The notes under the pieces were generated by a model. That model was not told the origin of the DNA and did no database searches. It was given only the letters and a program-made list of their open reading frames with translations. Made by a program: the position numbers and the translations under genes. From Planctomycetota bacterium (GTDB lineage: Bacteria; Planctomycetota; J058), in the NCBI GenBank assembly GCA_023954375.1, contig JAMLIC010000033.1, forward strand, positions 36,316 through 100,315: a stretch of 64,000 nucleotides of DNA, in the 5' to 3' direction. Positions 32,701 through 40,988 of this stretch are shown in pieces. The stretch's first letter is position 1; each line of letters begins with the position of its first letter.

Positions 32701-35621
32701 TGCTCGAGCGCCAGGGCAAGGAGGCCGACTCGCTCCTCTCGGCGACCCTGGCGACGTTCGAGGCGAACGTGGCGAAGGCGATCGACGGGCTCCTCGGCGC
32801 GGACGCGCCCGGCGCCGTCGCGTCGCTCTCCGACCCGGGCACGAACAAGCCGGCGCTGTTCGACCTGCAGGCGCGGCTCCTGGCCGAGCTCGAGGCGGCG
32901 GCGCCGCCGGCGCGCCAGGAGCAGCTGCGCGGGCGGCGCCAGACGGTCCTGCGCATCCGCGACCTCGAGGTGGAGCTCCTGCGCGCGCTCCTCGACGACG
33001 CCGGCGCGCGGACGCCCGAGGAGGTGACCGGGACGGACGGCCTGGTCCTGCGCCGCGTCGTCGTCACCGCGCGCGACACCTGGCACGAGGCGTCGCGCCG
33101 CGACGAAGAGGTCGCGGCCGCCCCGCACCGCTTCGCGCCGGACGGGTGGGTGCGGACGGCGTGGCTCTACCAGCACGACGTCGAGCGCGACTTCACGTGG
33201 ACGGCGCCGGGGGTCGTTCGGCTCGACGAGGAGGGGGCGCCGCAGGACGACCCGACCCTGTTCGAGGCGCCGCGGCCGATCACGGTCAAGGGGCGCTACA
33301 ACCTCCTGCGCGTCCCGCGCGGGCTGCTCGAGCAGGTGGCCGTGGGCGGGGCGGCCTTCGTCCACGTCGAGCTGGACTGGAAGCTGACGAAGCTCGTGCG
33401 CGGCGCGATCGTCGAGCCGGCGCGCGGCCGCCACGCCCAGATGCTCCGCGTGCAGCTGGGCGCGCCCGGGCTGCCGACGCTCCCAGGCCTGGCCGGCGGC
33501 TACCTCGACGCGCACTACCACACGATCGCCGAGTGGTACAACCCCGAGCCCGGGTTCACCGCCGACCTCGAGCTCGACGCGCCCAGGCAGAAGTACGGCG
33601 GGCCGATCCCCATGCTCGTCGAGTCGGCCTACGCCATCGGCGCGATCGAGGCGCCCACCTACGAGGCCGCCCGCGACAAGCTCGTGACGACCGACCACAA
33701 CTGCTTCTACGTGGCCGACGACCGGCTCGCGCACCGGCCGCCCTACGGGCCCACGTCGGTCCGCAGCAGCGGCGGGCTCACCGAGCACGCCCGCATGCGC
33801 GAGCTCCTCGGCGCGTCCGTGGGCGAGGAGCTCTGCTACCCGACCCCCGGACCGTTCAGCGTCGGCGCGCACATGCTCGACTACCGGTCGCGCCACTACG
33901 ACGGCACCTGGAACGGCAAGGAGCCGCTCGGGCGCTTGCTCGCGCGCTTCACGGCGCCGCTCGACCTGCCGACGCTCGACCGGGTGCTGACCGACTTCGC
34001 CCGCGGCGGGCCGGGCAACGAGCGCGCCTTCGCCTACGCCGCGCACCCGGTCGGCTCGATCTCCTGGAGCGAGGCCGACCTCGAGCGGGCGCTCTCGGGC
34101 TACGCCCGCGTGGCCGACCGGAGCTTCGCCTTCAAGGGGCTCCAGGTGTGGAACACGCGCGCGGCGCGCGAGCACTCCAAGGAGAAGCTGCACCAGTTCA
34201 TCGATGACCTGAACCCCTTCACAGAGCCCGCCTGGCAGGCCGGCCGCGCGCACGAGGCGGCCGTGCACGCGACGCTGGCCCGCTACCGGCGGCTCCTGCG
34301 CGCCCACGCCGCCGTGCGCCATCCGCTCGACGAGGACGTCCGCTTCGTGCGCAAGCACTTCATGGTCGCCGGGAGCGACGCGCACGGCGACTTCAACTAC
34401 ACCCTCGGCGGGCTGGCGACCGTGATCACGTCGGTGCTCGGCCTCAACGACCGCACCGACAACACGCTGGAGCTGAACGACAACGCCTTCATGCGGGCGC
34501 GCACGTTCGTGGCCACGGAGGGCCAGGAGGCGCCAGCGCTCATGAGCGGGCTGGCCCGGGGGACGTCGGTCGTGACCGACGGCCCGCTCGTGTGGTTCGA
34601 GGTCGACGCCGACGGGCACCTCGACGCGCGCACGGGCGACTACGACCTGTCGGCCCCGCCGCGCTTCAAGGACCGCGAGGGGCGGATCGGCGGGCAGGGC
34701 GCGTTCGACGGCGGCCGCACGGCGGTCCTGGCCAACGACGCGCGCCCGGTGCTCCGCTACTCCTACGCGAACTTCGACGAGTTCGGGCGGCCGGTCGAGC
34801 GCGACGCGCTCGGGCGGCCCGTGCGCACCGACGGCGCCGTGGCGGAGCTCCTCGTGCACAAGACCGACCTCGAGGGGCCCGACCCCGGCGAGGCGTGGAG
34901 CGCGCGCGGGCGGCTCGCCACCCACGGCGGCCGCGCCTTCGGCCAGCCCCTCACCGAGCCCCTCGACCCGGCCGAGGAGGGGCTGGTGCGGGGCGTCGCC
35001 GCGCTCCAGCTCGAGGCCGTGACCGCCGGCGGCGAGGGGACGTCGCCCGCCGACGTCTACCGCTGCGTGACGAACCCGGTGTGGCTGGTGCAGGTGCGCG
35101 TCGTGGCCCACCTCGACCCGCGCCGCTTCGACGCCGCCCGCGGCGTGATCCTCCCCGGCGGGCTGTCGGTCGAGCTCCGCTCGCCCGTGTCGCTCGCGCC
35201 CGACCGGCTCGGCTTCACGCTCAAGGCGCTCGACGCGCGTGGCCGGAGCGGCGAGGCGCTGGCCGCGCTCGAGCCCGACGGCTGGGGCCCGGGGCAGGAG
35301 CCGCAGGGCCGCCCCTACCGCGACGGCGTCCTGCGGGCGTCCAATCGCGTGGAGGTGCCGCTGCGCGGCCTGGCGCGCTCCTCGCCGCCCGGGCGCGGCA
35401 GCGACCCGTCCCGCCTGGTGACCCTCGTGGCGGTCACGGCGGCGCCCCTGCGCGACGCGTTCGGCAACGCGCTGAACCCCGTCGCCGCCTGGTTCGAGGT
35501 CGACCCGCGCACGGGCGCGCCGGGGCGCCACGCGGCGGCGACGGCCGCCGCCGACCTGGCGCCGGTCACGCTCGACCCGCCGCGCGGGCGCGGGATCGTC
35601 GACGTGCTGCGGGGGGAGTGA
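29727..35621 (+). CDS. Giant secreted subtilase (S8) - CARDB - PHP/CehA-type metallohydrolase fusion
   Basis: 1964 residues from ATG 29727 (MKRAIALSLP signal peptide). The N-terminal S8 domain has D166 in AVVDTGVD, H199 in EHGHGTAM and S353 in EGTSTAAAL. Two CARDB-like sandwiches follow (about 425-630), then a long mostly helical region with a coiled coil (about 920-1110). The C-terminal domain has PHP/CehA-McbA metal motifs: H1263/H1265 in LDAHYHTIAEW, D1323/H1324 in TTDHN and D1551/H1553 in GSDAHGD, then SVVTDGPLVWF as in that family. It should act outside the cell as protease plus metal-dependent hydrolase. A 6-bp gap separates it from the convergent nuclease gene. Confidence 0.85.
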   Translation: MKRAIALSLPALALSVVLLAPRSAAPPPAAPAAAAPALPRAQVVVGLAGPAADLHARAAAAAAAVEGGVVSVCADLAFAVVEAPGEAPALARALAARPGVAWAEPNRAAIPAAGPGRCTCQGGGTGRLAPARGVHDLAEVKEALRLPEAWLEAPARGAGVLVAVVDTGVDAALEALRDACEAAIDLTDPGGAAADEHGHGTAMSAVIAGRGEGARGFEGVAPGARVLPVKVADERGAAPLDRVARGILVAAERGARVIYVGLGVRGRSPTLAAAVAHARRAGALVVAPAGNDALDQVRSPAAEPGALAIGGLGAHERALSLATNRGPEVALWAPAERVPAPYRGRACWHEGTSTAAALTAGVAALALGRAPDLDAPALARCLQAGGAPVAQVERTVLAERLPARALDALGAVLRAARDHAEVQAVARLAPAVPQAGRPARLEVVVTNVGHAPLARVDVDVVPRGAGALAGALPPRQQVVDLAPGEARTLTFAVTPAEGRGGALVEVQAAPRAGAAGPAAPCLARAVATWTATAAPRASFAVAGVRLLDPVTVDAPLARFEVVVENRGAAPGTGALFACVDGAVVADERVTLAPGERRARQVVAPLAPAALASPVQLEVAALVEGDPRQDDDVDALTVAVQDPSLPLDPLYRQAGDIDFAIDAPWRVAGDRPHVPVLVFVPSIGRPSRYTTFHEGLAMRRGASRPTDGVRPRARSAPTRAAGDLVTFTAAHFLKELAEAAQGDEAGVRRFFDSLMTSDFAIDYSLYAVGAAGGRRGFELAAGRAKQLPGLRWTGSSLGSAIARSQCAVAAGYLLPNLVRGRLDRRVAIDLASLGLTTAAVETLAHGAGRAVARTTLGQRAVSFLARHGRLARVGGWAVDVGQLVLILYASEWLSEAVERPLIRRDARRALGRSWERLRAATAGADDAEFQAALDELDDAFEAYRNLCAQELEDALTTLTRELQGVSRKLHQLDASRARTEAIPERLRESRDRVLERQGKEADSLLSATLATFEANVAKAIDGLLGADAPGAVASLSDPGTNKPALFDLQARLLAELEAAAPPARQEQLRGRRQTVLRIRDLEVELLRALLDDAGARTPEEVTGTDGLVLRRVVVTARDTWHEASRRDEEVAAAPHRFAPDGWVRTAWLYQHDVERDFTWTAPGVVRLDEEGAPQDDPTLFEAPRPITVKGRYNLLRVPRGLLEQVAVGGAAFVHVELDWKLTKLVRGAIVEPARGRHAQMLRVQLGAPGLPTLPGLAGGYLDAHYHTIAEWYNPEPGFTADLELDAPRQKYGGPIPMLVESAYAIGAIEAPTYEAARDKLVTTDHNCFYVADDRLAHRPPYGPTSVRSSGGLTEHARMRELLGASVGEELCYPTPGPFSVGAHMLDYRSRHYDGTWNGKEPLGRLLARFTAPLDLPTLDRVLTDFARGGPGNERAFAYAAHPVGSISWSEADLERALSGYARVADRSFAFKGLQVWNTRAAREHSKEKLHQFIDDLNPFTEPAWQAGRAHEAAVHATLARYRRLLRAHAAVRHPLDEDVRFVRKHFMVAGSDAHGDFNYTLGGLATVITSVLGLNDRTDNTLELNDNAFMRARTFVATEGQEAPALMSGLARGTSVVTDGPLVWFEVDADGHLDARTGDYDLSAPPRFKDREGRIGGQGAFDGGRTAVLANDARPVLRYSYANFDEFGRPVERDALGRPVRTDGAVAELLVHKTDLEGPDPGEAWSARGRLATHGGRAFGQPLTEPLDPAEEGLVRGVAALQLEAVTAGGEGTSPADVYRCVTNPVWLVQVRVVAHLDPRRFDAARGVILPGGLSVELRSPVSLAPDRLGFTLKALDARGRSGEALAALEPDGWGPGQEPQGRPYRDGVLRASNRVEVPLRGLARSSPPGRGSDPSRLVTLVAVTAAPLRDAFGNALNPVAAWFEVDPRTGAPGRHAAATAAADLAPVTLDPPRGRGIVDVLRGE

Positions 35622-35627
35622 GGGTCG

Positions 35628-36506
35628 TCAGCCCTCCCAGCGCGTCGGCCGGTCGACCATCTTCCTGAACCCCATGCGCTCGCAGAAGGCCGCGAACGCC
35701 GGGCGCGGCACCCCGCGCCAGCGGAGGCCCTCGAGGTCCTCCGCGAGGGGCACGTCGGTGCGCAGGGTCGCGAGGCGCTTCCAGAGCAGGGCGTCGTCGC
35801 GCCGCTCGCGCAGGCTCGCCGCCAGACGGTCGGCCCCGCGGACCTTCACGCCGGCCGCCGCCCAGGCGGCCGGGTCGGGCGGGATCGCCTCGATCGTCCC
35901 GTAGGCCGTGAGCAGGGCGGCGGCGCTCTTGGCGCCCCAGCCCGGCACCCCCGGCAGGCCGTCGGCCGCGTCGCCGATCAGGGCCAGGAGGTCGGGGATC
36001 GAGCGCGGGGCGACGCCCCACTTCGCGACGACCGCCGGCTCGTCGTAGACCTTCTCGCGCCGCCGGTCCCACAGGACCACGTGGTCGCCGCGCACGCACT
36101 GCGCCAGGTCCTTGTCGACCGAGCAGATGAGCACGCGCTCGAACGCGTCGCCCCAGCGGTGCGCCGCGGCGGCGAGCGCGTCGTCGGCCTCGAAGTCGAC
36201 CATCGGCCAGACGACCAGCCCCAGCGCGCGCAGCCCCTCCTCCGCCAGCGGGAACTGGCGCATGAGCACCTCGGGCACGCCGTCGCCCGTCTTGTAGCCC
36301 GCGAACAGCTGGTTGCGGAACGACTCGACCGTGTGGTCCGTCGCGCAGCCGAGGTGGGTCACCGCGGGGTCCTTGAGGAGCGACAGGAGCGAGCTGAGGA
36401 GGCCGTAGACGGCCGCCACGTCGCCGCCGTCCGGCGCCTTGATCGGCGGCAGGGCGTGGAAGGCGCGGAAGAGCTCGTACGTGGCGTCGATCAGGTGGAG
36501 CTGCAC
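35628..36506 (-). CDS. 5'-3' exonuclease / flap endonuclease-like (PolA N-terminal family)
   Basis: 292 residues from GTG 36506, chosen because the conserved HLIDATYELFRAFHALPP should begin near the N-terminus; GTG 36566 would add 20 unrelated residues. Motifs of the T5/ExoIX-type FEN family are intact: VDFEADDALAAAAHR, ICSVDKDLAQCV and the helix-hairpin-helix GDAADGLPGVPGWGAKSAAALL. It removes RNA primers or DNA flaps in a metal-dependent reaction. It stands apart from any polymerase domain here. Confidence 0.88.
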   Translation of the reverse strand: MQLHLIDATYELFRAFHALPPIKAPDGGDVAAVYGLLSSLLSLLKDPAVTHLGCATDHTVESFRNQLFAGYKTGDGVPEVLMRQFPLAEEGLRALGLVVWPMVDFEADDALAAAAHRWGDAFERVLICSVDKDLAQCVRGDHVVLWDRRREKVYDEPAVVAKWGVAPRSIPDLLALIGDAADGLPGVPGWGAKSAAALLTAYGTIEAIPPDPAAWAAAGVKVRGADRLAASLRERRDDALLWKRLATLRTDVPLAEDLEGLRWRGVPRPAFAAFCERMGFRKMVDRPTRWEG

Positions 36507-36580
36507 GAGGCCGAGGAGAGCACGCCCGGTCGCCGCTGTCGACCCGGAGTCGGCGTGACGGACCACGGGGCCGAAACCAA

Positions 36581-36618
36581 AGCGAGGGGCCCCCCGCGGA
36601 CGACGGGGGGCCCTCGCT
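36581..36618 (-). terminator. Intrinsic terminator of the VWA-protein gene
   Basis: A GC-rich stem AGCGAGGGGCCCCCCG pairs with CGGGGGGCCCTCGCT around a short loop with one bulged base. On the minus strand it is followed by TTGGTTTC, a modest T-rich run. It lies 56 nt beyond the stop of the 36674 gene. Confidence 0.75.
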
Positions 36619-36673
36619 GGACAGGTTCAGGAGTGTTCAGGAAGAGACAGGCAGTGAGTTGGGCGCGCGCGGC

Positions 36674-37558
36674 TCAGCGCACCTCGACGTAGGAGCCGCG
36701 GTTGTCGGCGGCGACGGCCAGCATGAAGGAGCGGGCGTCCTGGTCGGACGAGATCCCGATCCCGAAGGCGTTGATCGTCGCGCCCTGGGTGTTCTCGTTG
36801 CGGATCAGGTCGCGGTGCTGGTCGAACGTCCCCACGTAGTGCATGGCGCAGTCGAGGAAGTTCGGCGACCCGTCCGAGAGGAGCACGATCGAGCGGTTCT
36901 CCTTGTCGCGCAGCGCCTGGGCCACGGCCAGGCCCGTGTTGGTCCAGCCCGCGGGCTGGATCCCCGCGATCCACGAGAACGCGTACTGCTTGTTGGCCGA
37001 GGTCGCGCGCTGCTTGTTCGACCAGCAGGAGAGCGTGCACTCGTCGTAGAAGATGACGTTGAAGGAGAACGTGTCGGGCAGGCTCGAGATCGACCGCCGC
37101 AGCTCGGCCTTCGCCCGGTCCAGGCGGTTGCCGTTGCGCACGACCTCGCCGTTCTCGTCGGTGAAGGGCTCGACCGAGAGGGTCATGCTGCCCGAGTTGT
37201 CGATCACGTAGATGATGCTGCTGGTGTAGGAGTCGATCTCCTCGCCGAAGAACACCGGCGGCGGCTCGTCGCGCGGATCGTCGCCGTCCCGGGGCGGCAG
37301 GGGCGGCCGCGGCGCGTTGAAGTCGTTCGGCACCGTGTGGCTGGGCTTCGGGTTCGGGTCGTAGACCGGGACCATGACCGGGAGGTCGAGGCCGCCCGGG
37401 TCCACCCCGACGAGGCCGGTCGGGTCCTTCGTGCCAGGGCCGGCGACGTCGGTGCTGGGGTTGGCCACCGCCAGGCCCGCGCTGAGGATCACGGTGGAGG
37501 CCGCCAGGATCGCGCCCGACGTGCTCGCCACCACCCCGACCATGGAGATCCGCTTCAT
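36674..37558 (-). CDS. Secreted von Willebrand factor A domain protein
   Basis: 294 residues from ATG 37558 behind GGAGAG. A signal peptide (to about GLAVANP) precedes a Pro/Asp-rich linker (about 35-105). The VWA domain starts at SSIIYVIDNSGSM with an intact MIDAS DxSxS, continues through SFNVIFYDECTLSCW, SWIAGIQPAGWTNTGLAVAQAL (MIDAS Thr) and SIVLLSDGSPNF. It would bind a ligand through a divalent ion, in the periplasm or outside. The gene has its own terminator and a promoter region with paired dyads, so it is probably regulated alone. Confidence 0.85.
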   Translation of the reverse strand: MKRISMVGVVASTSGAILAASTVILSAGLAVANPSTDVAGPGTKDPTGLVGVDPGGLDLPVMVPVYDPNPKPSHTVPNDFNAPRPPLPPRDGDDPRDEPPPVFFGEEIDSYTSSIIYVIDNSGSMTLSVEPFTDENGEVVRNGNRLDRAKAELRRSISSLPDTFSFNVIFYDECTLSCWSNKQRATSANKQYAFSWIAGIQPAGWTNTGLAVAQALRDKENRSIVLLSDGSPNFLDCAMHYVGTFDQHRDLIRNENTQGATINAFGIGISSDQDARSFMLAVAADNRGSYVEVR

Positions 37559-37658
37559 GATCTCTCCTTCCCTGTCCGGGGGTCCTCTCAGCACGGGTGG
37601 TGCCAAGGGCAGTTCTCTTGAAAGCTCAGCGGTTACGATCGTTCGACCCTGCTTCGTA

Positions 37659-37707
37659 TCAACTGCGGTTGAGACCCACCCGGGATGCAACCGTCAACTT
37701 CCGTTGA
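37659..37707 (-). promoter_or_regulatory. Two TCAAC-N4-GTTGA dyads upstream of the VWA gene
   Basis: TCAACTGCGGTTGA (37659-37672) and TCAACTTCCGTTGA (37694-37707) are identical 5+5 dyads with different 4-nt centres, 35 bp apart. On the minus strand each dyad contains a TTGA(T/C) core that could be part of a -35 box for the VWA gene, whose start is 100-150 nt downstream. They look like operator half-site pairs. A lone GGTTGAC occurs near the adjacent histidine-kinase stop. Confidence 0.5.
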
Positions 37708-37774
37708 TCGCGCCATCGCCGCCTCGGAGCGGGGGTTCCGGGGGAGGGGTCGCGAGCGGTCCCGGCGACCCGCC

Positions 37775-39427
37775 TCAAACAACGACACGATCGTGACTTG
37801 CGGATCCCTCTCCGGCGGTTGACGGCAGGTGGACGCAGAAGCGCGCTCCGCCGAGGTCGGGGCTGGCGTCCACCGTGATCGATCCCGCGTGGGCCTCGAT
37901 GACGCCGAGCGCCATGGACAGCCCCAGGCCGGTCCCGGGGATCTTGCTCCCGCCCAGCGGGCCCTTCGTGGTGAAGAAGGGCTCGAAGATCCGGTGGACC
38001 AGGTCGCGCGGGACGCCCGGGCCCGAGTCCTCGAACACGACCACCGCCTCCGCCCCGCGGGGCTCGATCGTCACGCGGAGCCGGCGCTCGGGGTGGTCGT
38101 GGAGGGCGTGGACCGCGTTGATGACCATGTTGACGAACACCTGCTCCAGCTGGGTCGCGTCGGCGCACAGCGGCGGGGTGGGGGCGAAGCGCCGCTCGAC
38201 GCCGACCCCCTTCAGGTCGAGCTCGACCTGCAGGAGGTGCAGGGCGCGGTCGACGACGCGCTCGAGCGCCACGCCCGGCGACCGGTTGATCGGCGTGCCG
38301 CGGGCGAAGCGCAGCAGGTTCTCGATCGTGACCAGGGCGCGGTCGAGCGTCTCCTTGACGATCGGGAGCGCCTCGACGGCGTCCTCGGGCGTGCCGCCCA
38401 GGGCCAGGTCGACGTGCCCGCGGGCGCCGCCGAGCAGGTTGCCGAACTCGTGGGCGATCCCCGAGACGAGGCGGCCCAGGGCGGCCAGCTGCTCCTGACG
38501 GAGCATGCGCGCCTCGTAGTCGCGGATCAGCGTCACGTCCTGGAAGACGAGGATCATGCCGAGCCGGCGGCCGGCGATGTTCTCGAGCGGCGTGGTGGCG
38601 TAGCCGATGCGCGCCTCGCGCCCGTCCGGGCGGCGGAAGACGACGTCGGGGCGGCCCACCGCGCCCTCGGTCTGCGAGTCGCCCCGGCGCGGGTCGCCGC
38701 CCAGGACCACCGGCACCAGGGCGGCGAGGTCGTCCAGGTCGCGCAGCGCGCGGCCGACGACCTTGTGCTCGGGGAGCCCGAGGATGCGCTCGGCGGCGCG
38801 GTTGTAGGTGGTGACCCGCCCGTCGGCGTCGACGGCGAGCACGCCGCTGGCGACGCTCGAGAGGACGTTCTTGAGGTGCTCGCCCAGGTCGGCCAGCTCC
38901 TGGCGCAGCTCGGCCGTCTGCATGGCGCGGACCTCGCGCTCCTGCTCGGCCTCGCGCGAGAGGAGCCCCGTGAACACCCCGGCGGCCAGGAACAGCGTCC
39001 CGCGCGAGAGGACCAGCGGCTCGAGCGGGCTCGCGGCCATGCCGTGGCGCAGCGCCAGGTAGGTGAAGCCGACCGCGGCGAGCGCGCCGGCGAGCGTGCC
39101 GGCGAGGAGGTCGCGCGAGGTCGCGATCACGAGGCCCAGGAGGAGGAACGCCAGGAGCTCCGGCTCGGACGTCTCGCCGAGGGTCGCGATCATGAGGCCC
39201 ATGACCACGAGGTCGAACACGAGCACCCAGGCGATCCCGGCGAGCGGGCGCAGCCCCGGCCGGCGCTCGAAGGCCAGGAGCGTCGAGGCGAGCGCCGCGA
39301 GGGCGGGCAGGAACGCCAGCGCCGCCTGGGCCTGCGTCGCGCGGAGCGTGGCGCGCACGGCGATGACGACGAGGCAGGCGATCATCACCGCCCGGAACCC
39401 GAGCATGACCGCGTGGCGCGAGGTCAC
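37775..39427 (-). CDS. Membrane PAS-domain sensor histidine kinase (NtrB-like)
   Basis: 550 residues from GTG 39427, which overlaps the stop of the upstream GT39-like gene by 4 bp (GTGA). Residues about 1-165 contain five or six membrane helices. A PAS domain follows (about 195-310; VLAVDADGRVTTYNRAAERILG), then HisKA with H326 in SGIAHEFGNLLGG and HATPase_c with NMVINAVHAL, DSGPGVP, EPFFTTK and GTGLGLSMAL. No response regulator is adjacent. The signal is unknown. Coupling to a glycosyltransferase-like membrane protein is unusual and may be only positional. Confidence 0.9.
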   Translation of the reverse strand: MTSRHAVMLGFRAVMIACLVVIAVRATLRATQAQAALAFLPALAALASTLLAFERRPGLRPLAGIAWVLVFDLVVMGLMIATLGETSEPELLAFLLLGLVIATSRDLLAGTLAGALAAVGFTYLALRHGMAASPLEPLVLSRGTLFLAAGVFTGLLSREAEQEREVRAMQTAELRQELADLGEHLKNVLSSVASGVLAVDADGRVTTYNRAAERILGLPEHKVVGRALRDLDDLAALVPVVLGGDPRRGDSQTEGAVGRPDVVFRRPDGREARIGYATTPLENIAGRRLGMILVFQDVTLIRDYEARMLRQEQLAALGRLVSGIAHEFGNLLGGARGHVDLALGGTPEDAVEALPIVKETLDRALVTIENLLRFARGTPINRSPGVALERVVDRALHLLQVELDLKGVGVERRFAPTPPLCADATQLEQVFVNMVINAVHALHDHPERRLRVTIEPRGAEAVVVFEDSGPGVPRDLVHRIFEPFFTTKGPLGGSKIPGTGLGLSMALGVIEAHAGSITVDASPDLGGARFCVHLPSTAGEGSASHDRVVV

Positions 39428-40698
39428 GCGAGCCTCCGCCGGGCCTCGGCGCGGCGCCGCAGCGACTCCCACAGGCCGACGGCCGCCAGCGCGTCGAGGA
39501 GCGGGCAGGCCGGCGCCAGGTAGCGCGGGATCGGGTAGAGGAGCGCCGGCGCGAGGGCGAAGAACGCCCAGACTCCCAGGGTGGGCCGCAGGGCGCGCCA
39601 CGCCGGCTCGCGCAGCACGGCGAGGAGCCCGGCGCAGGCGCACGCCAGCCGCACCCAGTGGAAGGGCAGGAGCGCCCAGCGGACGACGAACAGCCGCGGG
39701 TGCTCGACGAGCGAGATCGCCCCGGGGACCTCGGCCCAGTACCAGAAGTTCATCAGCGCAAGGCGGCCGAGGGACCGCGCCGGGTGCTCGCGCCAGGCCT
39801 CGAAGGCGCGCCGGTAGAGCTCGTCGCGGGCCCCGTCGAGGCCCAGGGTCCCGACGAGCCTCGCCTCCTCCGCCCAGGCGAGCGCCTGGAAGCCCGTCGC
39901 CCGGTCGCCGTTGAGCCAGCGGTTCGGGCAGGTGACGGTGAGCCACAGCTCGCGGGCGACGACCGGGTTCTCGGCGAGGGTGAAGCTGAAGCGGCCGGTG
40001 ACCCGCTCGTTGCGGCGGGCCCAGAGGGTGACCGGGACCGCCACGACGACGCCGACCGCCGCCCACAGGGCCACGCGGCGGGCGATCGCCCGGGCGCCGT
40101 CGCGCCGGCGGGCCACGAGGTCGGCGAGGGCCACGAAGGGCCCCAGGAGCAGGTAGAGCTGATGGGTCAGCGCCAGCGCGGCGAGGGCCAGGGCGGTGCC
40201 GGCCCAGCGGAGCGGCCCGCGGAGGGCCAGCAGCGCGGCGAGGAGCCCCGCCACGAGGGCCAGGAGGAGCGCCTCGCGCAGGAGATAGGGCGTCTGCCCG
40301 GCGGCGACCGGGTCGAGCGCGAGCAGCGCGGCCGCCCCGAGCGCGACGGGCGCCGGCGCGCGCGCCCCGCGCAGCGCCGTGAAGACGAGGAGGACGGCGG
40401 CCGCGCCGAGGACCGCCTGCGCCACGCGCACGGACGCATCGGACGGCCCGCCGGCGATGGCGTAGCAGGCGGCGACGAAGGTCGGGTAGCCCGGCGGGCG
40501 TGCGGCGGTCGCACGCCCGTCGCCGTCGAGGTAGCCCTCCCCGCGCGCGAGGCTCCGGGCGGGCTCGAGGTAGGTGATCGAGTCGGGCGCCGAGACGTCC
40601 ACCGGCGCCAGGCCCACCGCCAGGCGCACGAGCAGCGCCAGCGCGGCGAGCGCGAGCGCCCGACGGCGAGCGATGGTGCTCTCCGGGTCGTCCCCCAC
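39424..40698 (-). CDS. GT39/GT-C-type polytopic membrane glycosyltransferase-like protein
   Basis: 424 residues from a GTG at 40698. About ten hydrophobic helices are visible. The first external loop has the GT-C style acidic motif PDSITYLEPARSLARGEGYL and RPPGYPTFVAACYAI, usual in GT39/ArnT-like proteins that transfer sugars from lipid-phosphate carriers. The gene is divergent from the 40989 lipoprotein gene and overlaps the histidine kinase start. Acceptor and donor cannot be told from the sequence. Confidence 0.75.
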   Translation of the reverse strand: MGDDPESTIARRRALALAALALLVRLAVGLAPVDVSAPDSITYLEPARSLARGEGYLDGDGRATAARPPGYPTFVAACYAIAGGPSDASVRVAQAVLGAAAVLLVFTALRGARAPAPVALGAAALLALDPVAAGQTPYLLREALLLALVAGLLAALLALRGPLRWAGTALALAALALTHQLYLLLGPFVALADLVARRRDGARAIARRVALWAAVGVVVAVPVTLWARRNERVTGRFSFTLAENPVVARELWLTVTCPNRWLNGDRATGFQALAWAEEARLVGTLGLDGARDELYRRAFEAWREHPARSLGRLALMNFWYWAEVPGAISLVEHPRLFVVRWALLPFHWVRLACACAGLLAVLREPAWRALRPTLGVWAFFALAPALLYPIPRYLAPACPLLDALAAVGLWESLRRRAEARRRLA

Positions 40699-40821
40699 GT
40701 CGCCCTTGTACCAGCAGGTGGCGTCGTGGCGCCCTGCTCCGCCGGGAGACGTGTGTCGTCAGTGCGCGCCACCTGCGCGCCCAGATTCGGGAAACCGCCA
40801 GCTGACAGGGGCCAACAAGCC

Positions 40822-40889
40822 GCGTCGCGCTGTGTCATGCCCGTGTTAAGGCATTTCAAAAGAATTGCTTAGATCGCACAGCGCGACGC
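40822..40889. promoter_or_regulatory. Long inverted repeat with nested hairpin and direct repeat in a divergent promoter region
   Basis: Perfect 13-bp arms GCGTCGCGCTGTG (40822-40834) and CACAGCGCGACGC (40877-40889) enclose 42 nt. Inside is ATGCC...GGCAT, and GCATTTCAAAAGA (40851) recurs as GCATTTCCAAAGA (40888), 37 bp apart. The 290-bp gap between starts 40698 (minus) and 40989 (plus) is the most AT-rich stretch in its area. Control of the lipoprotein gene, by a protein or by RNA structure, is likely. Confidence 0.5.
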
Positions 40890-40988
40890 ATTTCCAAAGA
40901 TGGCTCCCCGTGTGCTTCGTCTCACCTCGCATTCGCCACCGCCAGGGGTGGGGTGGCTGAACCAACTGACGCGCGGAGCAAGCGGACG

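Noticed and set aside
29457..35531. A 2024-codon minus-strand frame opposite the subtilase-PHP gene
   Set aside because: Arg/Gly/Ala-rich shadow frame with no recognisable fold; the sense strand has two full sets of catalytic motifs.
36540..37800. tRNA or small RNA gene in the gaps around the VWA gene
   Set aside because: The only strong structures are a terminator hairpin and short dyads; no cloverleaf or conserved RNA core was found.
40953..40988. GTG 40953 as start of the large lipoprotein
   Set aside because: It would place 12 charged residues before an otherwise normal lipoprotein signal; ATG 40989 gives the usual signal length. Not excluded.
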